From CAVZZG01 sp963779685 (GTDB taxonomy: Bacteria > Actinomycetota > Thermoleophilia > Gaiellales > F1-60-MAGs149), in assembly GCA_963779685.1 (NCBI GenBank), contig CAVZZG010000003.1, positions 1,488,001 through 1,552,000 of the forward strand: a DNA stretch of 64,000 nt, given 5' to 3'. Shown here in pieces: positions 1 through 8,919 of this stretch (the stretch's first letter is position 1; every line of letters starts with the position of its first letter). A program made the translations under genes and the position numbers. The notes below the pieces were generated by a model, which was not told where the DNA came from, did no database searches, and saw only the letters and a program-made list of their open reading frames with translations.

Positions 1-1035
1 GTCTACGCGGCGCTCGCGTGCACGCTGGTCGCGAAGCGCGACGACCTCGAGATCTTCGACCGCGCGTTCAAGGCGTGGTTCGAACGCGCGCCGGTCCGCA
101 ACCTCGAGCAGCGCCCGATCGACCTGGGCCTGGCCGATCTGACGCCCGAGACGACCCCCACGCCGGCGCACGCCATGGGCGAGGTGCAGGAGGACACGGG
201 CGACGTGGACGACGCCGACATGGCCACGGCGGCCTACTCGGCCTCGGAGATGCTGCGCGAGAAGGACTTCGCCGACATGACCGCCGCCGAGCTGCGGGCG
301 ATGCGGCGGGCGTGCGAGCGCCTGGCGCACCACCTGCCGAAGCGCACGTCGCGCCGGCTGGAGGCGTCACCGGACGGCGACCGCATCGACCCGCGGGCCA
401 CGATCCGCCTCGCCATGCGCAACGAGGGCGAGCCGATCGTGCGCGCCTACCGCCAGCCGAAGCAGGTCGAGCGCCGGGTGATCTTCATCTGCGACATCTC
501 GGGTTCGATGGAGCCGTACGCCCGCGCTCTGGTGCTGTTCCTGCAGGCCGCCGTCGCCACGGGCCGCCGGGTCGAGGCGTTCACCTTCGGCACGCGCCTC
601 ACGCACCTCACCCCGTTCCTCGACGGCAAGGATCCCGACCGCGCGCTCGAGCGTGCCGCCAGGGCCGTGAAGGACTGGGCCGGCGGCACGCGGATCGGCG
701 AGTCGCTCGACACCTTCAACCGCCGCTATGCGCGCCGCGGGATGACGCGGGGCGCGATCGTCGTTATCGCCTCCGACGGCTGGGAGCGCGGCGACACCAC
801 GCTGCTCGGCCGGTCGATGGCGACACTGCACCGCCGGAGCCGCGCCGTGGTCTGGATCAATCCGCTGAAAGGGTCGGCCGACTACCAACCGCTCGCGGGC
901 GGCATGCAGGCCGCCCTGCCGTTCGTCGACTGTTTCCTACCCGGCCACAACCTGGCATCCCTCGAGACCATGGTCAAGGTCATCGAGCGGCTCTCCCGGG
1001 TGCGGCCCGAGCAGCTCTCCGGGAGCCTCACATGA
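1..1035 (+). CDS. coxE: CoxE-like von Willebrand A domain protein (5' end outside window)
   Basis: The gene is already open at base 1, so the N terminus is missing; 344 codons are visible. The visible part has an acidic linker and then a VWA domain. Its MIDAS metal-binding motif DISGS begins at visible residue 165, and later conserved strands include VVIASDGWERGD and the closing VVWINPL. CoxE proteins act with a MoxR-type AAA ATPase (CoxD) in maturing the Cu-Mo site of aerobic CO dehydrogenase and related molybdenum hydroxylases. The next gene is an XdhC/CoxI protein joined by an ATGA overlap, which supports this role. CoxD and the structural subunits would lie upstream, out of view. A role with another molybdenum hydroxylase is equally possible. 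Confidence 0.82.
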   Translation, partial: VYAALACTLVAKRDDLEIFDRAFKAWFERAPVRNLEQRPIDLGLADLTPETTPTPAHAMGEVQEDTGDVDDADMATAAYSASEMLREKDFADMTAAELRAMRRACERLAHHLPKRTSRRLEASPDGDRIDPRATIRLAMRNEGEPIVRAYRQPKQVERRVIFICDISGSMEPYARALVLFLQAAVATGRRVEAFTFGTRLTHLTPFLDGKDPDRALERAARAVKDWAGGTRIGESLDTFNRRYARRGMTRGAIVVIASDGWERGDTTLLGRSMATLHRRSRAVVWINPLKGSADYQPLAGGMQAALPFVDCFLPGHNLASLETMVKVIERLSRVRPEQLSGSLT

Positions 1036-2087
1036 ACGAAGACACGCTGAACACGATCCGCGACTGGTGCGCGGAGGGCCACCAGGTCGCCGTCTCACAG
1101 GTCGTCCGCACCTACCGGTCGGCGCCCCGGCCGGTCGGCAGCATCTTCGCCGTCTCCAGCCACGGCAAGATGGCGGGGTCGGTCTCGGGCGGCTGCGTCG
1201 AGGGCGCGATCTACCAGGAGGCGCAGGAGCTGTTCGCCGGCGCGGCCGGCCCCCGCCTGCTGCACTACGGCATCTCCGACGAGCTGGCCGGAGACGTCGG
1301 CCTTGCCTGCGGCGGCGAGCTGTGGGTCTCGCTCGACGCGATGCGCGAGCGACCGGAGCTGCGCCGCGGCGCGATCGTCACCGCGGTGACCGGCCCCCAG
1401 GCCGGTGGCCGCCTCGTCGTCGACGCCGATACCGACACCGTCACCTCCGAGCTCGAGGGCGATACGCACGACGCCGCCCTCACGGCTGCCCGCCAGGCGA
1501 TCGAGGACGAGGCGTCGGCGACGGTCGACCTCGGCGACGTCGGCATGCTGTTCTGCGAGTCGGTGCATCCGCCGCACCGGCTCGTCATCGTCGGCGCCGT
1601 GGACACGGCCGAGGCGGTCTGCCGCCTTGCCGACCAGCTCGGGTGGCGCACGGTCGTGGTCGACCCGCGGACGAAGTTCGCGACCGCCGAGCGGCTGCCG
1701 AGCGCAGGTGCGATCGTCGGCAAGTGGCCCCAGGACGCGTTCCCGGAGATCGGCCTGGAAGCAGCCGACTCGGTGGTCGTCCTGACGCACGATCCGAAGG
1801 TCGACGACCCGGCCATCGCGGGCGCGCTGCAGGCGGGCGCCTCCTACGTCGGCGTGCTCGGATCCCGCCGTACGCAGGCGCTCCGCAACGAGCGGCTCCT
1901 GGAGATGGGCGTCCCGGGCGAGGACGTGGAGCGCCTCTACGGCCCGGTCGGGCTCGACATCGGCGCGCACACCCCCGCCGAGACCGCGGTCTCGATCGTG
2001 GCCGAGATCATCGGCCACCGCTCCGGCCGTTCCGGGAAGCGGCTCGTGGCGACGTCGGGCCGGATCCACCCGACGACCGAGGAGTAA
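1032..2087 (+). CDS. XdhC/CoxI family molybdenum-hydroxylase maturation factor
   Basis: This 351-residue protein has the two usual parts of the family. The N-terminal XdhC/CoxI domain carries the conserved SGGCVEG segment near residue 55. The C-terminal XdhC Rossmann domain carries a GAVDTAEA nucleotide-binding turn and a THDPKVDDPAI motif. Family members bind molybdenum cofactor, help its sulfuration and insert it into xanthine or CO dehydrogenases. The ATG overlaps the coxE stop as ATGA, so the two are probably translated together. It ends immediately beside the stop of the convergent L,D-transpeptidase, with no spacer. The exact client enzyme cannot be told from this window. Confidence 0.88.
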   Translation: MNEDTLNTIRDWCAEGHQVAVSQVVRTYRSAPRPVGSIFAVSSHGKMAGSVSGGCVEGAIYQEAQELFAGAAGPRLLHYGISDELAGDVGLACGGELWVSLDAMRERPELRRGAIVTAVTGPQAGGRLVVDADTDTVTSELEGDTHDAALTAARQAIEDEASATVDLGDVGMLFCESVHPPHRLVIVGAVDTAEAVCRLADQLGWRTVVVDPRTKFATAERLPSAGAIVGKWPQDAFPEIGLEAADSVVVLTHDPKVDDPAIAGALQAGASYVGVLGSRRTQALRNERLLEMGVPGEDVERLYGPVGLDIGAHTPAETAVSIVAEIIGHRSGRSGKRLVATSGRIHPTTEE

Positions 2088-2873
2088 CTATCGCCGGATC
2101 TCGACCGGGGACCCGGCCGGGACGAGCTGCATCACCCGGAGCACGTCGGCGTTGCGCAGGCGCAGGCAGCCGTGCGACGCGGCGGTGCCGATGCTGCCCG
2201 GCGCGTCCGTCCCGTGGATCGCGATCGGATTCCCGCGCGCCCAGCCCTGGTCGGCCGCGGAGTACGCGGCGAGGGCCAGAGCCGCAGGCCCGTACGGCCC
2301 GGCCGTGTCGGTGATGTGGAACCGCGACTCGATGAAGAACAGGCCCGTCGGGGTCGGCGTACCGGCGGCGCCGACGGCGACCCGGGTGCGGAAGACCTCG
2401 CGGGCGCCGCGGTAGACGATGAGCAGCCGGCGCGACAGATCGACGACGACCCGCCGATCGGTGGTGTCCGCGACGACGGCGGCGGCCCGCACCCAGCCGA
2501 CCACGCCGTTCGGCTTGGCCGGGAGCTTGGCCCGGTACCAGCGCGGCCGGCAGTCGCGGCCGACCAGTGACTGGAGGCCGAGCAGGACGGTGCGGACGCC
2601 GTACTCGTTGCGCGGCCCGAGCCGTGCCACGATCCGCGATCGTCGCGTGGCCCGCTGCCGGGCGACGGTGCCCCGCACGACGTACAGGACCGCCGCGCGG
2701 GAGCGGGTCGTCTCGGCCCGAACCCCCGGCCGGCACCCCGGATCGGCGACCGGGCCGGCAGGCAGCGGCGCCGCGGGCGTGCGGTGGACGGGCACCGTCC
2801 GAGCCCGCAGGGTTCCACCGCAGGCTGCCAGCAGCACGGCGCTCGCGGCGACGAGGACGACCCTGCCCCACAC
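2088..2873 (-). CDS. L,D-transpeptidase (YkuD) lipoprotein
   Basis: This 261-residue protein begins with a hydrophobic signal ending in LLAACGG, a lipobox that would anchor it at the outer face of the membrane. A middle SH3-like region with Trp/Gly-rich strands precedes a C-terminal YkuD domain. The catalytic pattern is complete: an upstream IHGTD, then SHGCLRL with the nucleophilic cysteine. Such enzymes make 3-3 cross-links in peptidoglycan. The GTG start is preceded six nucleotides upstream by TAGGCT, a good -10 box, so the mRNA may be leaderless. It is convergent with xdhC and divergent from the thioesterase. Confidence 0.9.
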   Translation of the reverse strand: MWGRVVLVAASAVLLAACGGTLRARTVPVHRTPAAPLPAGPVADPGCRPGVRAETTRSRAAVLYVVRGTVARQRATRRSRIVARLGPRNEYGVRTVLLGLQSLVGRDCRPRWYRAKLPAKPNGVVGWVRAAAVVADTTDRRVVVDLSRRLLIVYRGAREVFRTRVAVGAAGTPTPTGLFFIESRFHITDTAGPYGPAALALAAYSAADQGWARGNPIAIHGTDAPGSIGTAASHGCLRLRNADVLRVMQLVPAGSPVEIRR

Positions 2874-2879
2874 GCCCGA

Positions 2880-2885
2880 AGCCTA
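2880..2885 (-). promoter_or_regulatory. -10 box of the L,D-transpeptidase gene
   Basis: On the minus strand the hexamer reads TAGGCT and is followed by six bases and then the GTG start. This spacing would place transcription initiation at or next to the start codon. No convincing -35 hexamer is visible. Confidence 0.5.
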
Positions 2886-2953
2886 CACGCCCGCACAGCC
2901 AGCGACCGAACGCCCAGCGACGACCGCGCCGGCGAGCGCAACAATGCGTCGTC

Positions 2954-3385
2954 ATGCGCGTCACGCTGACCCCGAGCCTCGAGCCGGGCGCCTACGGCTT
3001 CCACCACGCCGTCCGCGCCCGCTTCGCGGAGACCGACGCGATGGGCGTCGTGCACCACGCCGCCTACCTGCCGTGGCTGGAGGAGACCAGGGTGGCCTAC
3101 CTGCGGTCGCTCGGGCGGCCCTATGGCGAGGTACGGGCGGCGGGCACCGACCTCGCCGTGATCGAGGCCCACGTCGGGTACCTACGACCGGTGCGCTTCG
3201 ACGACGTCGTCGACATCGGCCTCGCGCTCGGCGACATCCGCGGCTCGACGTTTCAGATCGCCTACCTGCTGCGCCGCGCCGACGAAGCCGTGGCAACTGC
3301 AGTGACCGTGCACGCCTGTCTCGACGCGGCCACGGGCCGGCCCGTCCGCGCCCCCGCCTGGCTGGCCGCAAGTACGCTGTCGTGA
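2954..3385 (+). CDS. Acyl-CoA thioesterase, YbgC/4-hydroxybenzoyl-CoA type hotdog fold
   Basis: This 143-residue single-domain hotdog protein has the YbgC-like signature ETDAMGVVHHAAYLPWLEE near residue 24, where the aspartate is the usual catalytic residue. It is predicted to hydrolyse acyl-CoA thioesters in the cytoplasm; the acyl chain is not predictable. The ATG at 2954 was chosen because the conserved fold starts shortly after it; the same frame stays open upstream but has no family similarity. The next gene starts one base after the stop, so the two share a transcript. Confidence 0.85.
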   Translation: MRVTLTPSLEPGAYGFHHAVRARFAETDAMGVVHHAAYLPWLEETRVAYLRSLGRPYGEVRAAGTDLAVIEAHVGYLRPVRFDDVVDIGLALGDIRGSTFQIAYLLRRADEAVATAVTVHACLDAATGRPVRAPAWLAASTLS

Positions 3386-3386
3386 C

Positions 3387-4823
3387 GTGGACCGGTTCCC
3401 GCTCGCCCTCACCTACGACGACGTCCTGCTGGTACCCGTGCGCTCGCACGTGTCCTCGCGCGGCGACGTCGATACATCCGCGCGGCTGTCGCGCAACCTG
3501 ACGCTGGCGGCCCCGGTCGTCGCAGCGAACATGGAGACGGTCACCGAGGCCCGGATGGCGATCGCCATGGCGCGCGCCGGCGGGATCGGCGTCATCCACC
3601 GGTTCCTGACGGTGGCCGCACAGGTGGGCGAGGTCGAGCGCGTGAAGCGCGCGGAGAACCTCGTGATCGACGCGCCCTACGCCATCGACGCGGCCGCGAC
3701 GATCGCCGACGCGCTCCTGAGCATGCGCGACCGCGACGTGTCGAGCCTGCTCGTGACGGCGGCGGATGGGACGCTCGCGGGCATCCTCACGAGCCGCGAT
3801 CTCGTCATGTCGCCGCCCGACTCGGATCCCGTCTCGGCGCACATGACGCCGCGCGACCGCCTCGTGACGGCGCGTCCCGGCGTCGGCCCGGACGAGGCGC
3901 GCGAGCTCCTGCACCGGGTGCGGCTGGAGAAGCTACCCCTCGTGGATGACGCCGGCAGGCCGGTGGGGCTCGTGACCATGCGCGACCTCATCGCGCTCCG
4001 CGACCGGCCGCAGGCGACGAAGGACTCGCGTGGCCGGCTACTGGTCGGCGCCGCGATCGGCGTGCGCGGCGACTGGCTCGAGCGGGCGCAGGCAGTGGTC
4101 GGCGCAGGCGCCGACGTGCTCGTGCTCGACATCGCCCATGGCCACGCGGACCACGCCGTGGCCGCGGTGGAACGGCTGAAGCAGGAGTTCCCGGCGGTTG
4201 ACGTGATCGCCGGCAACGTCGCGACCTCCGAGGGGGCACGCGACCTCTGCTCGGCGGGCGCCGATGCCGTCAAGGTCGGCGTCGGACCCGGCAGCGCCTG
4301 CACCACGCGGATCGTCGCCGGCGTCGGCGTGCCGCAGTTGACGGCCGTGCTCGATGCCGTCGCCGCGTGCCGCGACCGGGGAGTGCCCGTGATCGCCGAC
4401 GGCGGCATCCGCGAGCCCGGCGACGTTGCGAAGGCGATCGCCGCCGGCGCGGAGACGGTCATGGTCGGCAATCTCCTGGCGGGCACCGACGAGAGCCCGG
4501 GGACGATCGTCACGCGTCACGGCCAGAAGTTCAAGGTCTACCGCGGCATGGCGTCGGCGTCGGCGATGCAGGTGCGCATGGTCGCGGAGGGCATCGAGCC
4601 GCCCGAGGGCACCGAGTTCACCCAGATCGTCCCGGAGGGCGTCGAGGCCACCGTGCCCCACCGGGGACCGGCCGGAGCGATCGTCGCGAACCTCGTCGGC
4701 GGTCTGCGCTCGGCGATGAGCTACTCGAACGCCCGGACCATTGGCGAGTTCCACGCCAACGCCAGGTTCGTGCGCATCACCACCGCCGGACTCATCGAGT
4801 CACGGCCGCACGATCTGCACTGA
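3387..4823 (+). CDS. IMP dehydrogenase/GMP reductase family protein with CBS pair
   Basis: This 478-residue TIM-barrel enzyme starts LTYDDVLLVP, carries a CBS pair at about residues 95-205, and has the catalytic loop GPGSACTTR with Cys305 that attacks IMP or GMP. The phosphate site DGGIREPGD and the C-terminal RITTAGLIESRPHDL are typical of IMPDH. However, the flap after YRGMASASAM lacks the SDRY arginine-tyrosine pair that IMP dehydrogenases use to activate water. GMP reductases also lack that pair, so the reaction may be GMP to IMP. It starts at GTG, one base after the thioesterase stop. The family is certain; the direction of the reaction is not. Confidence 0.85.
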   Translation: MDRFPLALTYDDVLLVPVRSHVSSRGDVDTSARLSRNLTLAAPVVAANMETVTEARMAIAMARAGGIGVIHRFLTVAAQVGEVERVKRAENLVIDAPYAIDAAATIADALLSMRDRDVSSLLVTAADGTLAGILTSRDLVMSPPDSDPVSAHMTPRDRLVTARPGVGPDEARELLHRVRLEKLPLVDDAGRPVGLVTMRDLIALRDRPQATKDSRGRLLVGAAIGVRGDWLERAQAVVGAGADVLVLDIAHGHADHAVAAVERLKQEFPAVDVIAGNVATSEGARDLCSAGADAVKVGVGPGSACTTRIVAGVGVPQLTAVLDAVAACRDRGVPVIADGGIREPGDVAKAIAAGAETVMVGNLLAGTDESPGTIVTRHGQKFKVYRGMASASAMQVRMVAEGIEPPEGTEFTQIVPEGVEATVPHRGPAGAIVANLVGGLRSAMSYSNARTIGEFHANARFVRITTAGLIESRPHDLH

Positions 4824-5043
4824 CGCCCGTCGGCATGGTCGTGAACCGCGGACGCCGCCGCGGCCGCGACAGATCCGTGTGGTCGACGTCGAAGAGGTCC
4901 AGCGTGTGGCCCGAGTGATCGAGGATCTCCACCAGGGCCGACGTCGCTCTCGGTAGCCGCACCACGCATACCGTGCCCGCCGGCCACCCCTCCCGCTCGT
5001 CGGTCAGGACCAGCTTGTCTCCAGGAGCCGCGCTCGTGATCAT
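4792..5043 (-). CDS. Small hypothetical protein, 83 aa
   Basis: The product begins MITSAAPGDKLVLTD and contains alternating beta-like strands (GTVCVVRLPRA, ALVEILDHSGHTLDLFDVD) that resemble a small SH3-like barrel, followed by a basic tail. No named family was recognised. It lies 58 bp downstream of the copper amine oxidase on the same strand and overlaps the last 32 bases of the convergent IMPDH-family gene. A GAGGG stretch sits four bases before its ATG. Composition and codon pattern are like real genes here, but length and overlap leave doubt. Confidence 0.5.
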   Translation of the reverse strand: MITSAAPGDKLVLTDEREGWPAGTVCVVRLPRATSALVEILDHSGHTLDLFDVDHTDLSRPRRRPRFTTMPTGVSADRAAVTR

Positions 5044-5101
5044 CGGCCCTCGTTCGGCGCGGGGAGCGGCTCTCCTCCGGGCCAGTCCCGATGGGCAGGG
5101 G

Positions 5102-6928
5102 CTAGCGGTGCGGCGGGGGCAGGTCGGCGGCGGGGTTGCGGTCGAAGAAGCCGTCCGGGCGGAGGGCGAAGCCGATCTTCGCGACGGGCATGACGGGCCA
5201 CTCCTCCGGCCTCGGCAGGTGATGGAGGCCGAACGTGTACCAGACCACGATGTCGCGATCCACGACCGGTGCGCGACCTGCCGCGTAGGCAGGGAGACCC
5301 TCGTCCGGGCCCGAGAGGTTCGGCCAGTCGCCGGCCGCGTAGCGCTGGTCGTGGCGGTACGGCGTGACCCACAGGTGGTGGCGAGCGAACCCCGCGCGAC
5401 GCGACGCCTGGGCGTCCGGGTGCGTCAGCGACTCGACGTTACCGCCCGGCTCGAGCCGGTACGCCGGATGCTGTCCGAGCGCACCGCGGCGCGTCCGGTT
5501 CACGATCCGCCAGCAGCGGCCACGCGCCGGCAGGCAGTTGCGCCGCGCGGCTTCGGTGTCCGCGAGCAAGGTCGTCGACGTCCGGAAAGCGCCGTCGGCC
5601 GGGGGAAGTGCCTCGAGCTCCTCGACCGCGTTGGCGTCGCCGTCCACGGCCATGTCGAGCCGGACGTTGAAGAAGTGCTGGTGGAGCATGCCGACGAGCT
5701 GCGGCGCGACCAGCGGCCCGTCGGCAGGCACCGCGCCGGGCTTCGCCGCGCGCACGAGCGGGATCCCGGTGGCCTTCACCTCCGCCTCGATGGAACCGTC
5801 CTGGCGCAGGTACCAGTAGAAGCCGTAGTCGTAGTTGTCGAGGGTCGCGATCCACGACACGACCAGTCTTCGCGACCGGCGCACCTCCGCGTGCCCGTCG
5901 CGATCGGTGTGCTTCCAGAGGATGCCCTCGTCCTCCTCGTGGATGCAGATCGCATTCGGGATCGTCACCGGCCGGCCCTCGGCGTCACTGACGTCGGCAT
6001 CGATGTACTCGATCACCCCGAGGCAGTCGCAGCCGAGGTGGAGCCCATTGGCGTAGAGCCCGAGGAGCCCCTCTCCGATGTCGAACACCCCGCGGTCGGC
6101 ATGGCCGGGATCGCCGGAGGCGTACGGCACCCACATCTCCGAGAACGACGCCCGCCACAGCACGGGCCGGTCGTCGAAGCGCACGTCGTGCAGCACGAGC
6201 CCCTCGCGCGGCGAGAACCCGACTCGCAGGCTCCACCGATCCCAGGCCAGCAATCGGCCGCAGCGGGTGAAGCTCGGCCCGGCGGGCTGCATGATCTCGA
6301 GCCCGCGGAGCGGATCGCGGTAGGGCGGCCCTGCGAGTACCGACGGCGGGGGCACCGGCACCTCGCCGTGGTCGTGGGCCTCGAGCACCTCGCATGTCGC
6401 CACGTCGACGATGGCGACGAGCCCCTCCACCGGCCTGGTGTACTGGTGGGCGGCGTCGCCGGCCATCCACAACGACGTCCGCACCAGGCGCCGGCCAGGC
6501 CACCGCTCGGGATGGACGTTTCCCGCGACGAACAGGCCGACCTCGACGGCGTCCGGCGCGAGCCCTCGCCGCCGCAGTCCCTCGACGAACACCGGGTGGG
6601 CGAGCACCGCGGCCGGAACGCCGGCCTCGTCGCGTCGGTTGAGTGCGGCGTGACGGCCGGGGAGCTCGGCCAGCTCGATGACCGAGCCCGCCGCGAGGTC
6701 GACGCGCGCCACGGAGGTCGCACCGTCTTCGTAGCGCACGAGGGTCGCGCGGGCGATGCGCGGCGGCGCGTACGCCGGCCATCGCCGCACCTCCGCCTTC
6801 TCCGGCTCGTCCAGCTCGATCGACACGACCACCGCGCTCCCCGGGAGGGCCCCCGCAGCGCGGAGCGCGGCGGTACAGGCGGCGATCTCGCCGGCCGCGA
6901 GGGGATCGAGGGGGTGCACGGTCGCCAC
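5102..6928 (-). CDS. Copper-containing primary-amine oxidase
   Basis: This 608-residue protein matches copper amine oxidases, which convert primary amines to aldehydes with release of ammonia and hydrogen peroxide. The catalytic domain contains the cofactor motif NYDY, in which Tyr366 would be self-processed to topaquinone, and downstream a HQH pair about 50 residues later that supplies copper ligands; a third histidine is expected near the C terminus. Both N-terminal N2/N3-like domains appear present. No signal peptide is seen, so it is probably cytoplasmic. The GTG start follows a TAGTAT box by six bases. It is divergent from an amidase that could act on related amides. Confidence 0.92.
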   Translation of the reverse strand: MATVHPLDPLAAGEIAACTAALRAAGALPGSAVVVSIELDEPEKAEVRRWPAYAPPRIARATLVRYEDGATSVARVDLAAGSVIELAELPGRHAALNRRDEAGVPAAVLAHPVFVEGLRRRGLAPDAVEVGLFVAGNVHPERWPGRRLVRTSLWMAGDAAHQYTRPVEGLVAIVDVATCEVLEAHDHGEVPVPPPSVLAGPPYRDPLRGLEIMQPAGPSFTRCGRLLAWDRWSLRVGFSPREGLVLHDVRFDDRPVLWRASFSEMWVPYASGDPGHADRGVFDIGEGLLGLYANGLHLGCDCLGVIEYIDADVSDAEGRPVTIPNAICIHEEDEGILWKHTDRDGHAEVRRSRRLVVSWIATLDNYDYGFYWYLRQDGSIEAEVKATGIPLVRAAKPGAVPADGPLVAPQLVGMLHQHFFNVRLDMAVDGDANAVEELEALPPADGAFRTSTTLLADTEAARRNCLPARGRCWRIVNRTRRGALGQHPAYRLEPGGNVESLTHPDAQASRRAGFARHHLWVTPYRHDQRYAAGDWPNLSGPDEGLPAYAAGRAPVVDRDIVVWYTFGLHHLPRPEEWPVMPVAKIGFALRPDGFFDRNPAADLPPPHR

Positions 6929-6933
6929 GGCGA

Positions 6934-6940
6934 GATACTA
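6934..6940. promoter_or_regulatory. Shared -10 region for divergent amine oxidase and amidase
   Basis: Only 17 bp separate the two divergent start codons. Reading right, GATACT (6934-6939) is six bases before the amidase ATG. Reading left, TAGTAT (6940-6935) is six bases before the amine oxidase GTG. The two boxes overlap by five bases, so one near-symmetric sequence could open for both directions. Confidence 0.5.
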
Positions 6941-6945
6941 CGGAC

Positions 6946-8079
6946 ATGTCCGACGACCCGCTGAACATCTTCATCACGCGTTTCGACGCCGCGCCCGGAC
7001 GCCGTTGCGGAGTCAAGGACCTCTTCGACACGGCCGGAATCCGCACGACCTACGGATCGCGCATCTACGCCGATCACGTGCCCGAACGCGACGCGACGTC
7101 GTGGGCGCGGCTGCGGGAGGCGGGCTGGGTCCTGGCGGGCAAGACCAATCTCCACGAGTTCGCGTACGGCACCTCGTCGGCCAATCCCTGGTACGGGCCG
7201 GTGAGGAACCCGCACGACCCGTCCCGCATCGCCGGCGGGTCGTCGGGCGGGTCGGCAGCGGGAATCGTCACCGGCGCGTTCGAGCTCGGGCTCGGCTCGG
7301 ACACCGGTGGATCGATCCGGATCCCGGCCTCCATGTGCGGCGTCGTCGGTTTCAAACCCGCCTACGGAGCGGTTCCGCTCGACGGCTGCTGGCCGCTCGT
7401 GCCGTGGCTCGATCACGTCGGACCGATCGCGGCCGACGTGCCCACCTGCGCGGAGGCCTTCGCAACCCTGGCCGAGCGCCCGGCCGCGCAGCCGATCGCT
7501 GCGGGCGGACTGACCATCGGCGCGATGGCGGATCTCGATGACGTCGATCCGACGATCGCGGCCGTGTACCGCGCGACGCTCGACCGCCTGCGAGACGCCG
7601 GCACCACGATCGTGTCCCGCGACCTGCCGGCGCCGCCGGCGGACCTCCTGCGGCTCCGGCTTGTAACGGCCACGTTCGTCCACCGGGCGACGTTCCCGGC
7701 GCGGCGCGAGGACTACGACCCCAACGTGGCGCGCAAGCTCGATCGTGGGCTCGATCCGCTCTCGTATCTGGAGGCCCTCGGCGTCCTCGACGACGCCGAG
7801 ATCTGGAAGCGGACCTGCGCGGCGCGACTCGCCGGGGCTGACCTGATCGCCATGCCCACGATCCCCGTGTCACCGCCACTCGTCGCGAGCGACGAGTTCG
7901 CCGCTCGCGGCGACATCCTCCGCCACACGGTGCCCTTCAACCACCTCGGCTGGCCCGCCATCTCGGTGCCGTGCGGGCGGGACGGACTCGGCATGCCGGT
8001 CGGGCTCCAACTCGCGGCGCCGGACGACGACACCGTGCTGGGTGCGGCGCTCGCCCTGGAGGAGGTCATCCGGGGGTGA
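6946..8079 (+). CDS. Amidase-signature family hydrolase (short form)
   Basis: This 377-residue protein has the amidase signature Ser-cisSer-Lys triad: the lysine in GVKDLFDTAG, and serines in GGSSGGSAAG and DTGGSIRIPA. The family hydrolyses C-N bonds in amides, ureido acids or Glu-tRNA(Gln). At 377 residues it is shorter than typical GatA or AtzF proteins (about 450-500), with the loss in the C-terminal half. No gatB or gatC is beside it, so a catabolic amidase is more likely than GatA. A leaderless start from the shared -10 box is probable. The stop overlaps the next GTG start. Confidence 0.85.
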   Translation: MSDDPLNIFITRFDAAPGRRCGVKDLFDTAGIRTTYGSRIYADHVPERDATSWARLREAGWVLAGKTNLHEFAYGTSSANPWYGPVRNPHDPSRIAGGSSGGSAAGIVTGAFELGLGSDTGGSIRIPASMCGVVGFKPAYGAVPLDGCWPLVPWLDHVGPIAADVPTCAEAFATLAERPAAQPIAAGGLTIGAMADLDDVDPTIAAVYRATLDRLRDAGTTIVSRDLPAPPADLLRLRLVTATFVHRATFPARREDYDPNVARKLDRGLDPLSYLEALGVLDDAEIWKRTCAARLAGADLIAMPTIPVSPPLVASDEFAARGDILRHTVPFNHLGWPAISVPCGRDGLGMPVGLQLAAPDDDTVLGAALALEEVIRG

Positions 8080-8915
8080 GGTTGCTCGCCGCCACCGGCG
8101 GCGCGTTGGCGGCCCTCGTGCTCGCGGCGTGCGCTCCGCCCGACGCCCCGGATCGCGCCGTCCCGTCGCGGGTCCGGAACCCGTCCTTCCTCACGGTCAC
8201 CAACGCGCCCTCGGCGCCGATGCTCGTCGGCTCGAGCGGCGGCGCGTACGTGTCCGAGGACGGCGGCCGCCGGTGGTCGGCGACGCGTCCCCGGATGACC
8301 GACGCGGTCGCCGTCACCTACGGGCCGGCCGTCACGGTCATCAGCCGGGGCCACGACTTCTCGATCTGGGACATGGCGCTGTCGCACCAGGTCCGCTCGG
8401 GCACCTGGGCGTGGAGCGGGAACACGGTCGCGCTCGCCGCCGACCCGCGCCATGGCCGCGTGTGGGCGATCGCAACCCAGCGCGGCGTGTCTCCCCGGCT
8501 CTACTTCACCCACAACAACCGGCGGACGTGGTTCGAGTACCCGGCGGCGTTCCTCTGCAACCACCCCCGGTCGATGGCTGCCATCGCAGGCCGCAGGCGA
8601 AGCGACCACGTGCGGCTCTTCGTCGCCTGCGGCTCGGACGGGCTTCAGGTGTCCGACGACCTCGGCTACACCTTCCACCACGTCGACACCGGCGCCGGGC
8701 AGGCGCTCGACGTCGCCGCCTGCCAGGGCGATCCCTCCCGCGTCGCCATCGTCACGCCGGACGTCCGCATCTCGTCGGACGGCGGGCTGACGTTCCGGGC
8801 GACCGGACTCTCGGCCGTCCGGGTGGCGGTCGACCCGCGCAACCCGGATCTGATCTTCGCGATCGGCCAGAACGGCCGCCTCTACGTCTCCAGCGACGGC
8901 GGCCGGACCTTCTGA
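8076..8915 (+). CDS. Lipoprotein with BNR/Asp-box repeats
   Basis: This 279-residue protein begins with a signal ending LVLAACAPP, a lipobox, so it should be anchored outside the membrane. The body contains repeated Asp-box motifs (SEDGGRRWS, SSDGGLTF, SSDGGRTF) spaced as in beta-propellers of the sialidase/Ycf48/sortilin type. Such propellers are mostly binding scaffolds; no sialidase catalytic residues are evident. It begins at a GTG that overlaps the amidase stop as GTGA. The function is unknown. Confidence 0.75.
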   Translation: MRLLAATGGALAALVLAACAPPDAPDRAVPSRVRNPSFLTVTNAPSAPMLVGSSGGAYVSEDGGRRWSATRPRMTDAVAVTYGPAVTVISRGHDFSIWDMALSHQVRSGTWAWSGNTVALAADPRHGRVWAIATQRGVSPRLYFTHNNRRTWFEYPAAFLCNHPRSMAAIAGRRRSDHVRLFVACGSDGLQVSDDLGYTFHHVDTGAGQALDVAACQGDPSRVAIVTPDVRISSDGGLTFRATGLSAVRVAVDPRNPDLIFAIGQNGRLYVSSDGGRTF

Positions 8916-8919
8916 GCGG

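Noticed and set aside
4973..6964. A 663-codon open frame on the plus strand through the amine oxidase gene
   Set aside because: It is antisense to a clear copper amine oxidase, has Arg/His/Asp-rich translation and no family similarity. Long antisense frames are expected from the strong GC bias at third codon positions.
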